Shown in pieces: positions 15,623 to 26,625 of a stretch of 34,330 nucleotides of DNA. This DNA is from Kineosporia sp. R_H_3 (GTDB lineage Bacteria; Actinomycetota; Actinomycetes; Actinomycetales; Kineosporiaceae). Within the stretch, counting starts at the first letter, position 1. Each line of letters starts with the position of its first letter. Where the stretch lies: assembly GCF_002198675.1 (NCBI RefSeq), contig NZ_MWLL01000238.1, forward strand, positions 1-34,330, written 5' to 3'. The notes under the pieces were generated by a model. That model did not search any database, was not told where the DNA came from, and saw only the letters and a list, made by a program, of their open reading frames with translations. A program made the translations under genes and the position numbers.

Positions 15623-15660
15623 TCTCTTGACGTCAAAGCATGTATCTTGATGTCAAGAGA
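15623..15660. promoter_or_regulatory. Tandem palindromic operator upstream of acnA
   Basis: TCTCTTGACGTCAA (15623-15636) and TTGATGTCAAGAGA (15647-15660) are inverted copies with one mismatch, 10 bases apart. Each half is itself a palindrome (TTGACGTCAA; CTTGA-TG-TCAAG). Their centres lie 20 bases apart, two helical turns, as for two dimers binding side by side. It lies 144-181 bases before the acnA start in a 201-base gap. The right half also reads TTGACA on the minus strand. The regulator is unknown. Confidence 0.75.
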
Positions 15661-15803
15661 TTCGTCCGCCTCTCGTCGCGCGACGGCGCCGGTCGGCGCA
15701 CGGGCCGGCACCCGGGCGCCCCTGCGGTTCGTCCCGGGCCCGGGCTGCGGCAGGATTGGCGCACGGTGGGGAACGAACGCCACTTGAGCGAAGGAGCGAG
15801 GCG

Positions 15804-18494
<2,691 letters not shown>

Positions 18495-18515
18495 CCCGGA
18501 CGACGTCCCGCACGT

Positions 18516-18547
18516 GGAGGGGCCCGGCCGGTCGGCCGGGCCCCTCC
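18516..18547 (+). terminator. Strong hairpin after acnA
   Basis: GGAGGGGCCCGGCCG and CGGCCGGGCCCCTCC pair perfectly over 15 bp (in practice 14 bp and a GGTC loop), 21 bases after the acnA stop. There is no U tract. Confidence 0.85.
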
Positions 18548-18851
18548 GTGCGTCCGACGCGGAGGCGAACACGGTCTGTGCGCGAGGTCACGGGCACGAG
18601 TCGCAATCGTTACGAAGCAGTGACCGCCCTTCGGCCGCAAAGCCCTTCCCTGCACCGCCCCGGCGGAATAAGTTGCGGGCGGCAACATATCCGGGACCGC
18701 CGAGGCTCCCGCGGGCGCACATCGCCCCGCGTGGTCGCAGGCCTCCCGGGGAGATGTTTCCGCGACCCGCTGGGAGGGGCCGCGGAAGTGTAGGGACCCG
18801 TGACCGCGGGCCCTCGATCTGGGGCATTGACGCCCCAGGAAGGACCGGAGC
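18548..18851 (+). promoter_or_regulatory. Control region of the xylose-type ABC operon
   Basis: 304 bases without a gene. Dyads seen: GGTCAC (18586-18591) with GTGACC (18620-18625), enclosing TCGCAATCGTTACGA (18601-18615), which has LacI-like partial symmetry; GTTGC-GGGCG-GCAAC (18672-18686), a candidate ROK operator; TTCCGCG (18758-18764) with CGCGGAA (18781-18787); and a hairpin CTGGGGC/GCCCCAG (18819-18838) whose 3' arm touches the ribosome-binding site AGGAAGGA (18837-18844). No clear -35/-10 pair was found. Confidence 0.5.
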
Positions 18852-19970
18852 ATGCGCAAGGGTTTGGTTGGTCTGATCGCCGTAGGTGCCGCGGGCGCGA
18901 TGGCGCTCTCCGCCTGTGGTGGTAGCTCCAGCGGTGGCGACACCGGCGCCGGCACGTCGGAGACGTCCGCCGCCGCCGCGGGCAAGATCGGCGTCATCCT
19001 CCCCGACTCGGCCTCGTCGGCCCGCTGGGAGACCGCTGACCGCAAGTTCCTCGAGGACGCCTTCAAGTCCGCGGGTGTGCAGTACGACATCCAGAACGCG
19101 GGTGGCGACAAGACCAAGTTCGCCACCATCGCCGACGGCATGATCTCGGGCGGCGCCAAGGTCCTCATGATCGTCAACCTGGACTCCGACACCGGTGCGG
19201 CCGTCATCAAGAAGGCCACCGCTGCTGGCATCCCGGTCATCGACTACGACCGCCTCACGCTCGGCGGCGGCGCGGCGTACTACGTGTCCTTCGACAACGT
19301 GGCCGTCGGCACCGCGATCGGCGAGGGCCTCGTCAAGGGCATGCAGGCGAACGGCAAGAAGGACGGCCCCGTCGTTCTCCTCAACGGCTCGCCGACCGAC
19401 AACAACGCCACGCTGTTCAAGCAGGGCTACGAGACGGTCATCAAGGGCGCGGGCTACACCGTCGCGGCCGACCAGGCCGTCCCGGACTGGGACAACACGA
19501 AGGCCGGCACGATCTTCGAGCAGATCTTCACGCAGACGAAGGGTGACTTCGTCGGCGTCGCGGCCGCGAACGACGGCCTCGGCGGTGCGGCGATCGCCGT
19601 CCTGCAGAAGAACAAGCTCGCCGGCAAGATCCCGGTGACGGGCCAGGACGCGACCGACGAGGGCCTCCAGCGGGTCCTGCTCGGCACGCAGTACGTCACG
19701 GTCTACAAGGCCATCAAGAAGGAGGCCGACGCGGCGTCCGCGCTCGCGATCTCGCTCATCAAGGGCGACAAGGCGGCGGCCGACGCCGCGGCGACCGGCA
19801 AGACCAAGGACAGCACCACCGGTGCGGACGTCCCCTCGGTCCTGCTCACGCCGCAGGCGATCTACAAGGACAACGTGAAGGACGTCATCGCCGACGGCTT
19901 CACCACCAAGGAGAAGGTCTGCACCACGCCGGAGCTCCAGAAGGCGTGCACGGACAACGGCATCTCCTGA
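18852..19970 (+). CDS. xylF: Xylose-type ABC transporter substrate-binding lipoprotein
   Basis: Captures a sugar outside the membrane for the XylG/XylH pair. 372 residues. A lipoprotein signal peptide ends in LSAC with Cys22 as the lipid site, followed by a Gly/Ser/Thr linker. The mature part is a type-I periplasmic-binding fold close to XylF/ChvE: GKIGVILPDSASSARWETAD, IPVIDYDRL, YYVSFDNVAVG and the DWDNTKA ligand region. Two C-terminal cysteines (VCTTPELQKACTD) may pair. Xylose is the best guess, backed by the neighbouring ROK gene and by recalled synteny with S. coelicolor SCO6009. Codon choice is unusually Lys(AAG)-rich, as in highly expressed binding proteins. Three hairpins follow the stop. 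Confidence 0.93.
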   Translation: MRKGLVGLIAVGAAGAMALSACGGSSSGGDTGAGTSETSAAAAGKIGVILPDSASSARWETADRKFLEDAFKSAGVQYDIQNAGGDKTKFATIADGMISGGAKVLMIVNLDSDTGAAVIKKATAAGIPVIDYDRLTLGGGAAYYVSFDNVAVGTAIGEGLVKGMQANGKKDGPVVLLNGSPTDNNATLFKQGYETVIKGAGYTVAADQAVPDWDNTKAGTIFEQIFTQTKGDFVGVAAANDGLGGAAIAVLQKNKLAGKIPVTGQDATDEGLQRVLLGTQYVTVYKAIKKEADAASALAISLIKGDKAAADAAATGKTKDSTTGADVPSVLLTPQAIYKDNVKDVIADGFTTKEKVCTTPELQKACTDNGIS

Positions 19971-19981
19971 TCGGGAACGGA

Positions 19982-20078
19982 CGGTCGGTCTGACCGACCG
20001 CAGCCGGTGACCAGAACCTGATGGTCACCGGGGAGTGCCACACCGGGGGGCCCGGGTCCACACTGGGCCCGGGCCCCC
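19982..20078 (+). terminator. Three successive hairpins between xylF and xylG
   Basis: Stem 1: CGGTCGGT/ACCGACCG (19982-20000, 8 bp, loop CTG). Stem 2: CCGGTGACC/GGTCACCGG (20004-20031, 9 bp, 10-base loop). Stem 3: GGGGGCCCGGG/CCCGGGCCCCC (20046-20078, 11 bp, 11-base loop). Such structures after a binding-protein gene usually protect its mRNA or give partial termination, so that more binding protein than transporter is made. Confidence 0.75.
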
Positions 20079-20116
20079 TGGTCCCGTCCCGGTCCCGCCG
20101 CGAGATGCGAGGAAGC

Positions 20117-20911
20117 ATGAGCACGTCCACGAGCAGCACGACCCCGCTGCTGAGCCTGCGGGGGATCAACAAGAGCTTCGGCGCGGTCCACGTCCTCAAG
20201 GGCGTCGACCTCGACGTGTGGCCGGGCAAGGTCACGGCCCTCGTCGGCGACAACGGCGCCGGCAAGTCGACCCTCATCAAGGGCATCGCCGGCATCTACA
20301 GCTTCGACTCCGGCTCCTACTCCTTCGAGGGCCAGCAGGTCGAGGTCACCAACCCGAAGCAGGCCAACGCGCTGGGCATCGAGGTCGTCTACCAGGACCT
20401 CGCGCTCTGCGACAACCTCGACGTCGTCCAGAACCTGTACCTCGGCCGCGAGGCCACGAGCGGGGTCATCCTCGACGAGACGACGATGGAGCGGAAGGCG
20501 ACCGAGACCCTCAAGGGCCTGTCCGTCCGCACCCTGAAGTCCGTCCGGATGAAGGTCTCGAGCCTGTCCGGTGGCCAGCGCCAGACCGTCGCCATCGCGC
20601 GCGCCGTGCTCTGGAACAGCAAGCTCGTCATCCTCGACGAGCCGACCGCGGCGCTCGGCGTCGCGCAGACCGAGCAGGTCCTCCAGCTCGTCCGCCGGCT
20701 CGCCGACGCGGGCCTGGCCGTCATCCTCATCTCGCACAACATGAACGACGTCATCCGGGTCGCGGACAACGTCGCTGCGCTGTACCTCGGCCAGATGGCC
20801 GCCCAGGTCCCGTCCGAGTCCCTGAGCCACGGCCAGATCGTCGAGCTCATCACCGCGGGCCGCAGCGGCGACCTCGGCCTCAAGGCGCCCGACAAGGAGG
20901 TCGTGGCGTGA
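20117..20911 (+). CDS. xylG: Sugar ABC transporter ATP-binding protein, single-domain XylG type
   Basis: Powers sugar import. 264 residues, one nucleotide-binding domain, whereas enteric XylG/RbsA proteins carry two; the half-size form is like FrcA. Walker A GDNGAGKST (44-52), signature LSGGQ (150-154) and Walker B LVILDEP with Asp174/Glu175 are intact. The post-Walker B stretch reads TAALGVAQTEQVL, and the switch histidine is in LISHNMNDV. The ATG at 20117 follows GAGGA closely (three to five bases), which is tight; ATG 20105 is a possible alternative. The stop overlaps the permease start (GTGA). Confidence 0.93.
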   Translation: MSTSTSSTTPLLSLRGINKSFGAVHVLKGVDLDVWPGKVTALVGDNGAGKSTLIKGIAGIYSFDSGSYSFEGQQVEVTNPKQANALGIEVVYQDLALCDNLDVVQNLYLGREATSGVILDETTMERKATETLKGLSVRTLKSVRMKVSSLSGGQRQTVAIARAVLWNSKLVILDEPTAALGVAQTEQVLQLVRRLADAGLAVILISHNMNDVIRVADNVAALYLGQMAAQVPSESLSHGQIVELITAGRSGDLGLKAPDKEVVA

Positions 20912-22161
20912 CCACGAGCACAGCAACCCCGGCCCCCGAGGTCATCGAGGAGGGCGGCGGCATCGGCGGCGCGCTCCGCGACTACGTCGCGCGGCTGCGC
21001 GGCGGCGACACCGGCTCCCTGCCCGCCGTCCTCGGCTTCATCGTCCTCGTGATCTTCTTCTCGGCGACCGCCGAGCCCTTCACCTCCAAGCTCAACTGGG
21101 CGAACCTGCTCAACCAGAGCGCGGCGTACATCTTCATCGCCATGGGGCTCGTCTTCGTGCTGCTCCTCGGCGAGATCGACCTGTCCGCCGGGTACACCGC
21201 AGGCACCTCCGCGGCGATGATGGGCGTCGTCATGACCCAGAAGGGCTTCGCCTGGCCCATCGCGGTCCTCGCGTGCCTCGTCACCGGCGCGGTCATCGGG
21301 CTCACGATCGGCATCCTCGTCGCGAGGCTGGGCATCCCGTCGTTCGTCGTGACCCTGGCCTACTTCCTCGGCCTGCAGGGCGTGCTGCTCCTCGTCATCG
21401 GCGAGGGCGGCACGATCGCGATCCGGGACAAGACGATCCTCGCGATCAACAACAACAACATGTCCACCTGGATGGGGTGGGTCTTCTTCCTCGTCGTGGC
21501 CGGTGGCTACGCCGCGGTGACCTTCGGCCAGCAGGCCCGGCGGCGCGCCGCCGGTCTGCCGACGGCGGCGACCTCGGTCGTGCTCGCCAAGGTCGGCGGG
21601 CTGGCCCTGCTCCTGGCGATCGTCACGTTCTTCCTCAACCAGGAGCGCTCGGTCAACCCCGTCCTCAACTCGCTCAAGGGCGTGCCGATCATCGTCCCGG
21701 TGACGGCGCTGTTCGTCGTCGGCCTCACGTTCGTCCTCACCCGGACGTCGTTCGGCCGTCACGTCTACGCCGTCGGCGGCAACGCCGAGGCGGCCCGCCG
21801 GGCCGGTATCAACGTGGGCAACATCAAGATCGCCTGCTTCGTCATCGGGTCGGTGCTCGCCGCGATCGGCGGCATCCTCATCGCCTCGCGCGACAACTCG
21901 GTGTCCCCGACGAGCGGCGGGTCCTCGACGCTGCTCCTCTCGGTCGCCGCGGCCGTCATCGGCGGCACGTCGCTGTTCGGCGGCAAGGGCCGGATCATCG
22001 ACGCCGTCATCGGCGGTCTCGTCATCGGCGTCATCTACAACGGGCTGCCGTTCATCACGCAGCAGGCCGGCATCCAGTTCGTCGTCACCGCCGGTGTCCT
22101 GCTCCTCGCGGCGAGCGTCGACGCGATCGCGCGCCGGCGCGCATCGGCGACCGGCAGGTAA
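20908..22161 (+). CDS. xylH: Sugar ABC transporter permease, XylH type
   Basis: Membrane channel of the sugar importer, 417 residues with about ten or more spans. Family marks are GLVFVLLLGEIDLSAG (the conserved membrane segment of the ribose/xylose permeases) and the coupling loop RTSFGRHVYAVGGNAEAARR AGI. A charged linker, QQARRRAAG, in the middle matches the long cytoplasmic loop of XylH compared with RbsC. The GTG at 20908 overlaps the ATPase stop, with AAGGAGG seven bases upstream. A strong terminator follows, so the ROK gene probably has its own promoter or is reached by read-through. Confidence 0.93.
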   Translation: MTTSTATPAPEVIEEGGGIGGALRDYVARLRGGDTGSLPAVLGFIVLVIFFSATAEPFTSKLNWANLLNQSAAYIFIAMGLVFVLLLGEIDLSAGYTAGTSAAMMGVVMTQKGFAWPIAVLACLVTGAVIGLTIGILVARLGIPSFVVTLAYFLGLQGVLLLVIGEGGTIAIRDKTILAINNNNMSTWMGWVFFLVVAGGYAAVTFGQQARRRAAGLPTAATSVVLAKVGGLALLLAIVTFFLNQERSVNPVLNSLKGVPIIVPVTALFVVGLTFVLTRTSFGRHVYAVGGNAEAARRAGINVGNIKIACFVIGSVLAAIGGILIASRDNSVSPTSGGSSTLLLSVAAAVIGGTSLFGGKGRIIDAVIGGLVIGVIYNGLPFITQQAGIQFVVTAGVLLLAASVDAIARRRASATGR

Positions 22162-22182
22162 CGGGACCGGACCACCGGACGA

Positions 22183-22221
22183 GCCCGCCCGGCGGGTGCC
22201 TCGCGCACCCGCCGGACGGGC
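22183..22221 (+). terminator. Strong hairpin after xylH
   Basis: CCGGCGGGTGC (22189-22199) pairs with GCACCCGCCGG (22205-22215) around CTCGC, extended by GCCCG/CGGGC outside one mismatched pair: 16 pairs in all. It separates the transporter genes from the ROK gene. Confidence 0.85.
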
Positions 22222-22303
22222 CGTCCGCCGGTGCCCGCACGCCCCCGTCCAGGACCGACGCAGCGTCGCCACGGCACCGATCGGACAGGAGGGTGCATCA
22301 CCC

Positions 22304-23554
22304 ATGCCCCCGAAGTCGCGCACGTCCGCAGCCGCCAAGGGCGGGACCCAGGAGGACGTCCGGCGGCACAACCTCGGCACGGTCCTGCAGCACCTGCACC
22401 TCGCGGGTCCGCTGACCCGGGCCGAGCTGACGGCCCGGATGGGCCTGAACCGCAGCACCATCGCCGCGCTCGTCTCCGAGCTCGTCGCGCTCGGAGCCGT
22501 CCGGGAGGAGCGGCCCGCGGGCTCCCAGACCGGTGCGGGTCGCCCGTCCCTCGTCGTCCGCCCGGCCGACGACCACCTCCAGGTGCTCGCCGCGGACGTC
22601 GGGGTCGACCGGGTCGTCGTCGCGCTCGTGGGGCTCGGCGGGCGCGTCGTCGCACGCCGCCGGCGGCGCCTCACGAGCGGCAGCCCGGCGTCCGTGGCCT
22701 CGCTCATCCGTCGCCTCGTCGACGCCGTCCTCACCGACCCGGCGGCGGGGGAGCACATCCTCGGCCTCGGGGTGTCCGTCCCCGGTGTCATCCGGCACTC
22801 CGACGGCTGCGTCCGGTTCGCGCCGAACCTCGGCTGGGTCGACGCGCCCTTCGGGGACCTGCTCGCCCAGCAGCTGGGCGGGCTGCCCGTCAGCGTCGGC
22901 AACGACGCCGACCTCGGCATCCTCGCCGAGCACCGACGCGGGGCCGCCCGCGGCTACGACGACGTCGTCTTCATCGCCGGCGAGGTCGGCGTCGGCGGCG
23001 GTCTCATCGTCGGGGGCGCGCCGCTCGTCGGGGCCGGCGGCTACGCCGGCGAGCTCGGGCACGTGCTCGTGCATCCGCAGGGCCGGCCCTGCCGGTGCGG
23101 GGCCCGCGGCTGCTGGGAGACCGAGATCGGCGGCCCGGCCATCGCCCGGGCGCTCGGGCTCGGCAGCGTGACGACCGAGGACCTCGTCGAGGCGATGCGC
23201 TGCGCCGCCGCCGAGGGCAGCACGGCGCTCGACGGCGTCGCCCACCACGTCGGCCTCGGGCTCGCCACCATCGTCAACATCATCAACCCGCGCCTGGTCA
23301 TCATCGGCGGCCTGCTCCGCGAGCTGTTCCCGTCGAACGCGGCGGCCGTCCGCGCATCCCTGGACGCCGCGGCCCTCACCGCGACCGCCGAGCAGGTGAC
23401 CCTCGTGACCCCCGAGCTCGGCGGGGACGCCGTGCTCGTCGGGGCGTCCGAGCTCGCCTGGCAGGACGTCCTCGACGACCCCGCGGGCACGCTGCGCCGC
23501 AACCGCCGGCTCGCGCCGACGCGGTCGATGTCGGCGAGGGTGACGGCGTCGTGA
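22304..23554 (+). CDS. ROK-family transcriptional regulator (Rok7B7/XylR-like)
   Basis: 416 residues. An N-terminal winged helix-turn-helix (about 20-80: LTRAELTARMGLNRSTIAAL) is joined to a ROK sugar-kinase-like domain. That domain has the zinc motif CRCGARGCWE preceded by GHVLVHPQG, and GVSVPGV earlier. Such proteins bind a sugar or sugar phosphate and control transport genes. In S. coelicolor the same neighbourhood holds rok7B7 (SCO6008) beside xylFGH, where it affects xylose use, carbon repression and antibiotics (recalled). The ATG at 22304 lies behind AGGAGGG with a small GGGTG-CAT-CACCC hairpin in the gap, which could affect initiation. The stop overlaps the next start (GTGA). Confidence 0.93.
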   Translation: MPPKSRTSAAAKGGTQEDVRRHNLGTVLQHLHLAGPLTRAELTARMGLNRSTIAALVSELVALGAVREERPAGSQTGAGRPSLVVRPADDHLQVLAADVGVDRVVVALVGLGGRVVARRRRRLTSGSPASVASLIRRLVDAVLTDPAAGEHILGLGVSVPGVIRHSDGCVRFAPNLGWVDAPFGDLLAQQLGGLPVSVGNDADLGILAEHRRGAARGYDDVVFIAGEVGVGGGLIVGGAPLVGAGGYAGELGHVLVHPQGRPCRCGARGCWETEIGGPAIARALGLGSVTTEDLVEAMRCAAAEGSTALDGVAHHVGLGLATIVNIINPRLVIIGGLLRELFPSNAAAVRASLDAAALTATAEQVTLVTPELGGDAVLVGASELAWQDVLDDPAGTLRRNRRLAPTRSMSARVTAS

Positions 23555-23913
23555 CCGTCCCGCCGGGCTGGCCGGCCGACGTCCGGCCCCCCGGCGCACC
23601 GGACTGGGAACGCTCCGCCGTGGCCTGGCTGCTCGACCTCTGCCCGCCGGACTACCGCGGGTACCCGGTGCTCACCCGCCGCCCGGTCGCGCTCGCCTGG
23701 GTCGCCTCCCGGCACGTCGAGGCGGCGCTCGAGGGCGCCCGGCGGGCGCTCGCCGGGGTCCGGACGGCGCTGTCGGACGCCGTCGAGCCGCAGGCGCTCA
23801 CGGCGCTCGTCGAGACGCTCGAGACCGAGGTCGCCCGGCTCCTCGGGACCTCCCGCGCGGTCGGCCTCGTCGAGGAGGCGCTCCGCGGGCGGCGGCACGT
23901 CCCGCGGCTGTGA
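23551..23913 (+). CDS. Small conserved actinobacterial protein of unknown function
   Basis: 120 residues, GTG start within the ROK stop (GTGA), so translation is coupled. Features are GAPDWERSAVAWLLDLCPPD, YPVLTRRPVALAWVASRHVE and a closing LVEEALRGRRHVPRL; it is soluble and mostly helical. A similar small gene sits between the ROK/xyl genes and dxs in streptomycetes as I recall it, which supports a real conserved gene. No known domain or function. Confidence 0.85.
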   Translation: MTVPPGWPADVRPPGAPDWERSAVAWLLDLCPPDYRGYPVLTRRPVALAWVASRHVEAALEGARRALAGVRTALSDAVEPQALTALVETLETEVARLLGTSRAVGLVEEALRGRRHVPRL

Positions 23914-23991
23914 CGCGGCCGGCTCGAGGACGTGACCCCGGGGGGCGCGATGTGGAGACCGGGTGGAAGTCCGCACGGATGTGACGCAAAA

Positions 23992-24008
23992 GCCCGGCTC
24001 CGCCGGGC
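23992..24008 (-). terminator. Hairpin with T tract on the minus strand
   Basis: GCCCGGC-TCC-GCCGGGC has AAAA just before it on the plus strand. Read on the minus strand it is a 7-bp stem followed by TTTTG, the form of an intrinsic terminator. No minus-strand gene lies upstream of it, so it would stop antisense transcription from dxs. Confidence 0.4.
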
Positions 24009-24027
24009 CGGGACAGCGGGCCGGACC

Positions 24028-24033
24028 TAGACT
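24028..24033 (+). promoter_or_regulatory. -10 box TAGACT before dxs
   Basis: TAGACT lies 56 bases before the dxs ATG, which would give a leader of about 50 bases carrying the GAGGAGGAG ribosome-binding site. No good -35 was found. Confidence 0.35.
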
Positions 24034-24089
24034 CGAACCCGCCCGACGGCTCGCTCCCTGCCGGCCGAGGGCCGAGGAGGAGCTGTCCG

Positions 24090-26033
24090 ATGGTGTCGCT
24101 CGACGCCCTGCACGACCCCGCCGACCTGCGCCGGCTGACGGTCCCCGAGCTCGAGGACCTCGCCTCCCAGATCCGGGAGTTCCTCGTCGCCGAGGTCTCC
24201 AAGACCGGCGGCCACCTCGGCCCGAACCTCGGCGTCGTCGAGCTGACGCTCGCCCTGCACCGGGTGTTCTCCAGCCCCTGGGACTCGATCGTCCTCGACA
24301 CCGGGCACCAGTCGTACGTGCACAAGATCCTCACCGGCCGGCAGGACTTCTCCGGGCTGCGCCGCCGCGGGGGGCTGTCCGGGTACCCGAGCCGGGCGGA
24401 GTCCCCGCACGACATCGTCGAGAACTCGCACGCCTCGACGGCGCTGTCCTGGGCCGACGGGATCGCCAAGGCGCACGAGCTGCGCGGCGAGACCGACCGG
24501 CACGTCGTCGCCGTCATCGGGGACGGCGCCCTCACCGGCGGGATGGCCTGGGAGGCGCTCAACAACATCGCGGCCGGCACCGACCGCAACCTCGTCGTCG
24601 TCGTCAACGACAACGAGCGCTCCTACGCCCCGACGATCGGCGGCCTCGCGCACCACCTGGCGACCCTGCGGACGACCGGCGGCTACGAGCGCTTCCTCGA
24701 CTGGGGCAAGAGCACGCTGCAGCGCAGCGGCCTGCCGGGCCGGCTCGCGTACGAGGCGCTCCACGGCGTCAAGAAGGGCGTCAAGGACGTCGTGGCCCCG
24801 CAGGGGATGTTCGAGGACCTCGGCATCAAGTACGTCGGGCCGGTCGACGGCCACGACGTCGCCGAGCTCGAGCACGCCCTGAACCGGGCCAAGGCGTTCG
24901 GCGGGCCGGTCATCGTCCACGTCATCACCCGCAAGGGCAACGGCTACGCGCCCGCGGAGAACGACGAGGCGGACCGCTTCCACGCGACCGGCATCATCGA
25001 CCCGCTCACCGGCCGGCCCCGCTCGGTCGCCCGTGACTCCTGGACCGGGGTCTTCGCCGACGCCATGGTCGAGGTCGGCGACCGGCGCCGGGACGTCGTC
25101 GGCATCACGGCGGCCATGCTCATCCCGGTGGGGCTGCACCGGTTCGCCGAGCGGTTCCCGGAGCGGGTCTTCGACGTCGGCATCGCCGAGCAGCACGCCG
25201 TGACGAGCGCTGCCGGCATGGCGTACGCCGGGCTGCACCCGGTCGTCGCCGTCTACGCGACCTTCGTCAACCGGGCCTTCGACCAGGTGCTCATGGACGT
25301 GGCGCTGCACAAGGCCGGGGTGACGTTCGTGCTCGACCGGGCCGGGATCACCGGCGACGACGGCGCGAGCCACAACGGCATGTGGGACCTGTCGCTGCTG
25401 CGGATCGTCCCCGGCATCCGGATCGCCGCCCCGCGCGACGCGGTGACGCTGCGCGCCGAGCTCGACGAGGCGCTCGCCGTCGACGACGCACCGACCGTGG
25501 TCCGGTTCCCCAAGGGTGCGCTACCCCCCGAGCTGCCCGCGGTGCGTCGCGTCGGCGTGGCCGACGTCCTGCGCGAGCCCGCGCGCGGCGACGGAGCGCA
25601 GAACGGCTCGGAGCCGGTGACCGACGTGCTCGTCGTCTCCGTGGGCGCGCTCGCCGGCCTGTGCCTGGAGGTGGCCGACCGGCTCGAGGCGCAGGGGGTC
25701 GAGGTCACCGTCGTCGACCCGCGCTGGGTCGCGCCTCTCGACGACGCCCTCGTCGACCTCGCCCGCGGGCACCGGCTCGTCGTCGTCGTCGAGGACGGTC
25801 TCAGGACCGGCGGCGTCGGCAGCGCGGTCCGCGACCGGCTCGCGGACGAGGGGCTCCTCACGCCGACGCTCACCTTCGCCGTCCCGTCGCGGTTCCTCGA
25901 CCACGGCACCCGGGCGCAGGTCCTCGAGGAGGTCGGCCTCACCCCGCAGGAGATCTCCCGCCACGTCGTCGAGACCGTCGCCCGGCTGCAGGCCGCGGTG
26001 GGGGCCGGGGTCGACGTCGACGTCGAGCCCTGA
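24090..26033 (+). CDS. dxs: 1-deoxy-D-xylulose-5-phosphate synthase
   Basis: First enzyme of the MEP isoprenoid pathway: joins pyruvate and glyceraldehyde 3-phosphate using thiamine diphosphate and magnesium. 647 residues, normal length. Marks: [20 protein letters not shown] at the N-terminus with the substrate-proximal histidine, the thiamine-binding [16 protein letters not shown], the central transketolase domain with [20 protein letters not shown], and a C-terminal domain with [11 protein letters not shown]. The start has GAGGAGGAG upstream. About 25 residues ([16 protein letters not shown]) between the central and C-terminal domains look like a flexible linker. Confidence 0.97.
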   Translation: MVSLDALHDPADLRRLTVPELEDLASQIREFLVAEVSKTGGHLGPNLGVVELTLALHRVFSSPWDSIVLDTGHQSYVHKILTGRQDFSGLRRRGGLSGYPSRAESPHDIVENSHASTALSWADGIAKAHELRGETDRHVVAVIGDGALTGGMAWEALNNIAAGTDRNLVVVVNDNERSYAPTIGGLAHHLATLRTTGGYERFLDWGKSTLQRSGLPGRLAYEALHGVKKGVKDVVAPQGMFEDLGIKYVGPVDGHDVAELEHALNRAKAFGGPVIVHVITRKGNGYAPAENDEADRFHATGIIDPLTGRPRSVARDSWTGVFADAMVEVGDRRRDVVGITAAMLIPVGLHRFAERFPERVFDVGIAEQHAVTSAAGMAYAGLHPVVAVYATFVNRAFDQVLMDVALHKAGVTFVLDRAGITGDDGASHNGMWDLSLLRIVPGIRIAAPRDAVTLRAELDEALAVDDAPTVVRFPKGALPPELPAVRRVGVADVLREPARGDGAQNGSEPVTDVLVVSVGALAGLCLEVADRLEAQGVEVTVVDPRWVAPLDDALVDLARGHRLVVVVEDGLRTGGVGSAVRDRLADEGLLTPTLTFAVPSRFLDHGTRAQVLEEVGLTPQEISRHVVETVARLQAAVGAGVDVDVEP

Positions 26034-26095
26034 CCGGGCCGGACCGACCGCCCCGGGTGGCATGATCCCGGTCGACCGCCGACCGAGGACGTGAC

Positions 26096-26593
26096 ATGAG
26101 CGAGCAGCAGGGGGACGGCGTCCCCGAACCGCCCCGGCCCGACGCCGGGCCGCCCGCGTACGGGACGCCGCCGCCGTACGGGCCCGCGCCCGGGACCCCC
26201 GGGACGCCCGGGTACGGCCCGGCGGCCTACGGGCCGCCCGGGTACGGCTACGGCTACGGCCCGCAGTACGGGTACGGCCCGCAGTACGGCTACGGCCCGG
26301 CGTACGGCGTGTGGCAGCGCTCGCCCGAGGCGACGTCGCTGCGGACGCAGGCGATCGTCGGCCTCGTCGTCAGCGCTGTCCTCGTGCTCATGTGCTGCTC
26401 GCCGCTGCTCGTCGCGTCGGCGATCACGGCGGGGATCGCGCTGGGCCGGGTCGACCAGGACCTCGACTCCGCGCGGCGGCTCGTCCGCTGGACCTGGGGC
26501 CTGGTCGCGGCGTCGGTCGTGCTCATGGTCGTCCTGTTCGCCGTGCTCGTCGGCGCCGGGGCGTTCAGCGAAGGGGGTTCCGCCGGCGCCTGA
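26096..26593 (+). CDS. Small two-span membrane protein with Gly-Tyr-Pro repeats
   Basis: 165 residues. The N-terminal 75 are low-complexity, rich in Pro, Gly and Tyr, including three copies of an 18-bp repeat (26249-26302) coding YGYGPQ/YGYGPA units. Two membrane spans follow (about 85-110 and 131-153) with a cytoplasmic-type loop LGRVDQDLDSARRLVRWTWG, a layout seen in DUF4190 and CD225/dispanin-like proteins. The function is unknown; such proteins are common beside membrane-stress and wall genes in actinobacteria. GAGGA lies seven bases before the ATG. It converges with the next gene. Confidence 0.8.
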   Translation: MSEQQGDGVPEPPRPDAGPPAYGTPPPYGPAPGTPGTPGYGPAAYGPPGYGYGYGPQYGYGPQYGYGPAYGVWQRSPEATSLRTQAIVGLVVSAVLVLMCCSPLLVASAITAGIALGRVDQDLDSARRLVRWTWGLVAASVVLMVVLFAVLVGAGAFSEGGSAGA

Positions 26594-26603
26594 CCACCGG
26601 GCC

Positions 26604-26625
26604 ACCGGTCGGCGTCCGGACCGGT
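26604..26625. terminator. Convergent hairpin
   Basis: ACCGGTC (26604-26610) and GACCGGT (26619-26625) pair over 7 bp with an 8-base loop, between the converging genes; the right arm touches the stop of the minus-strand gene. Confidence 0.45.
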
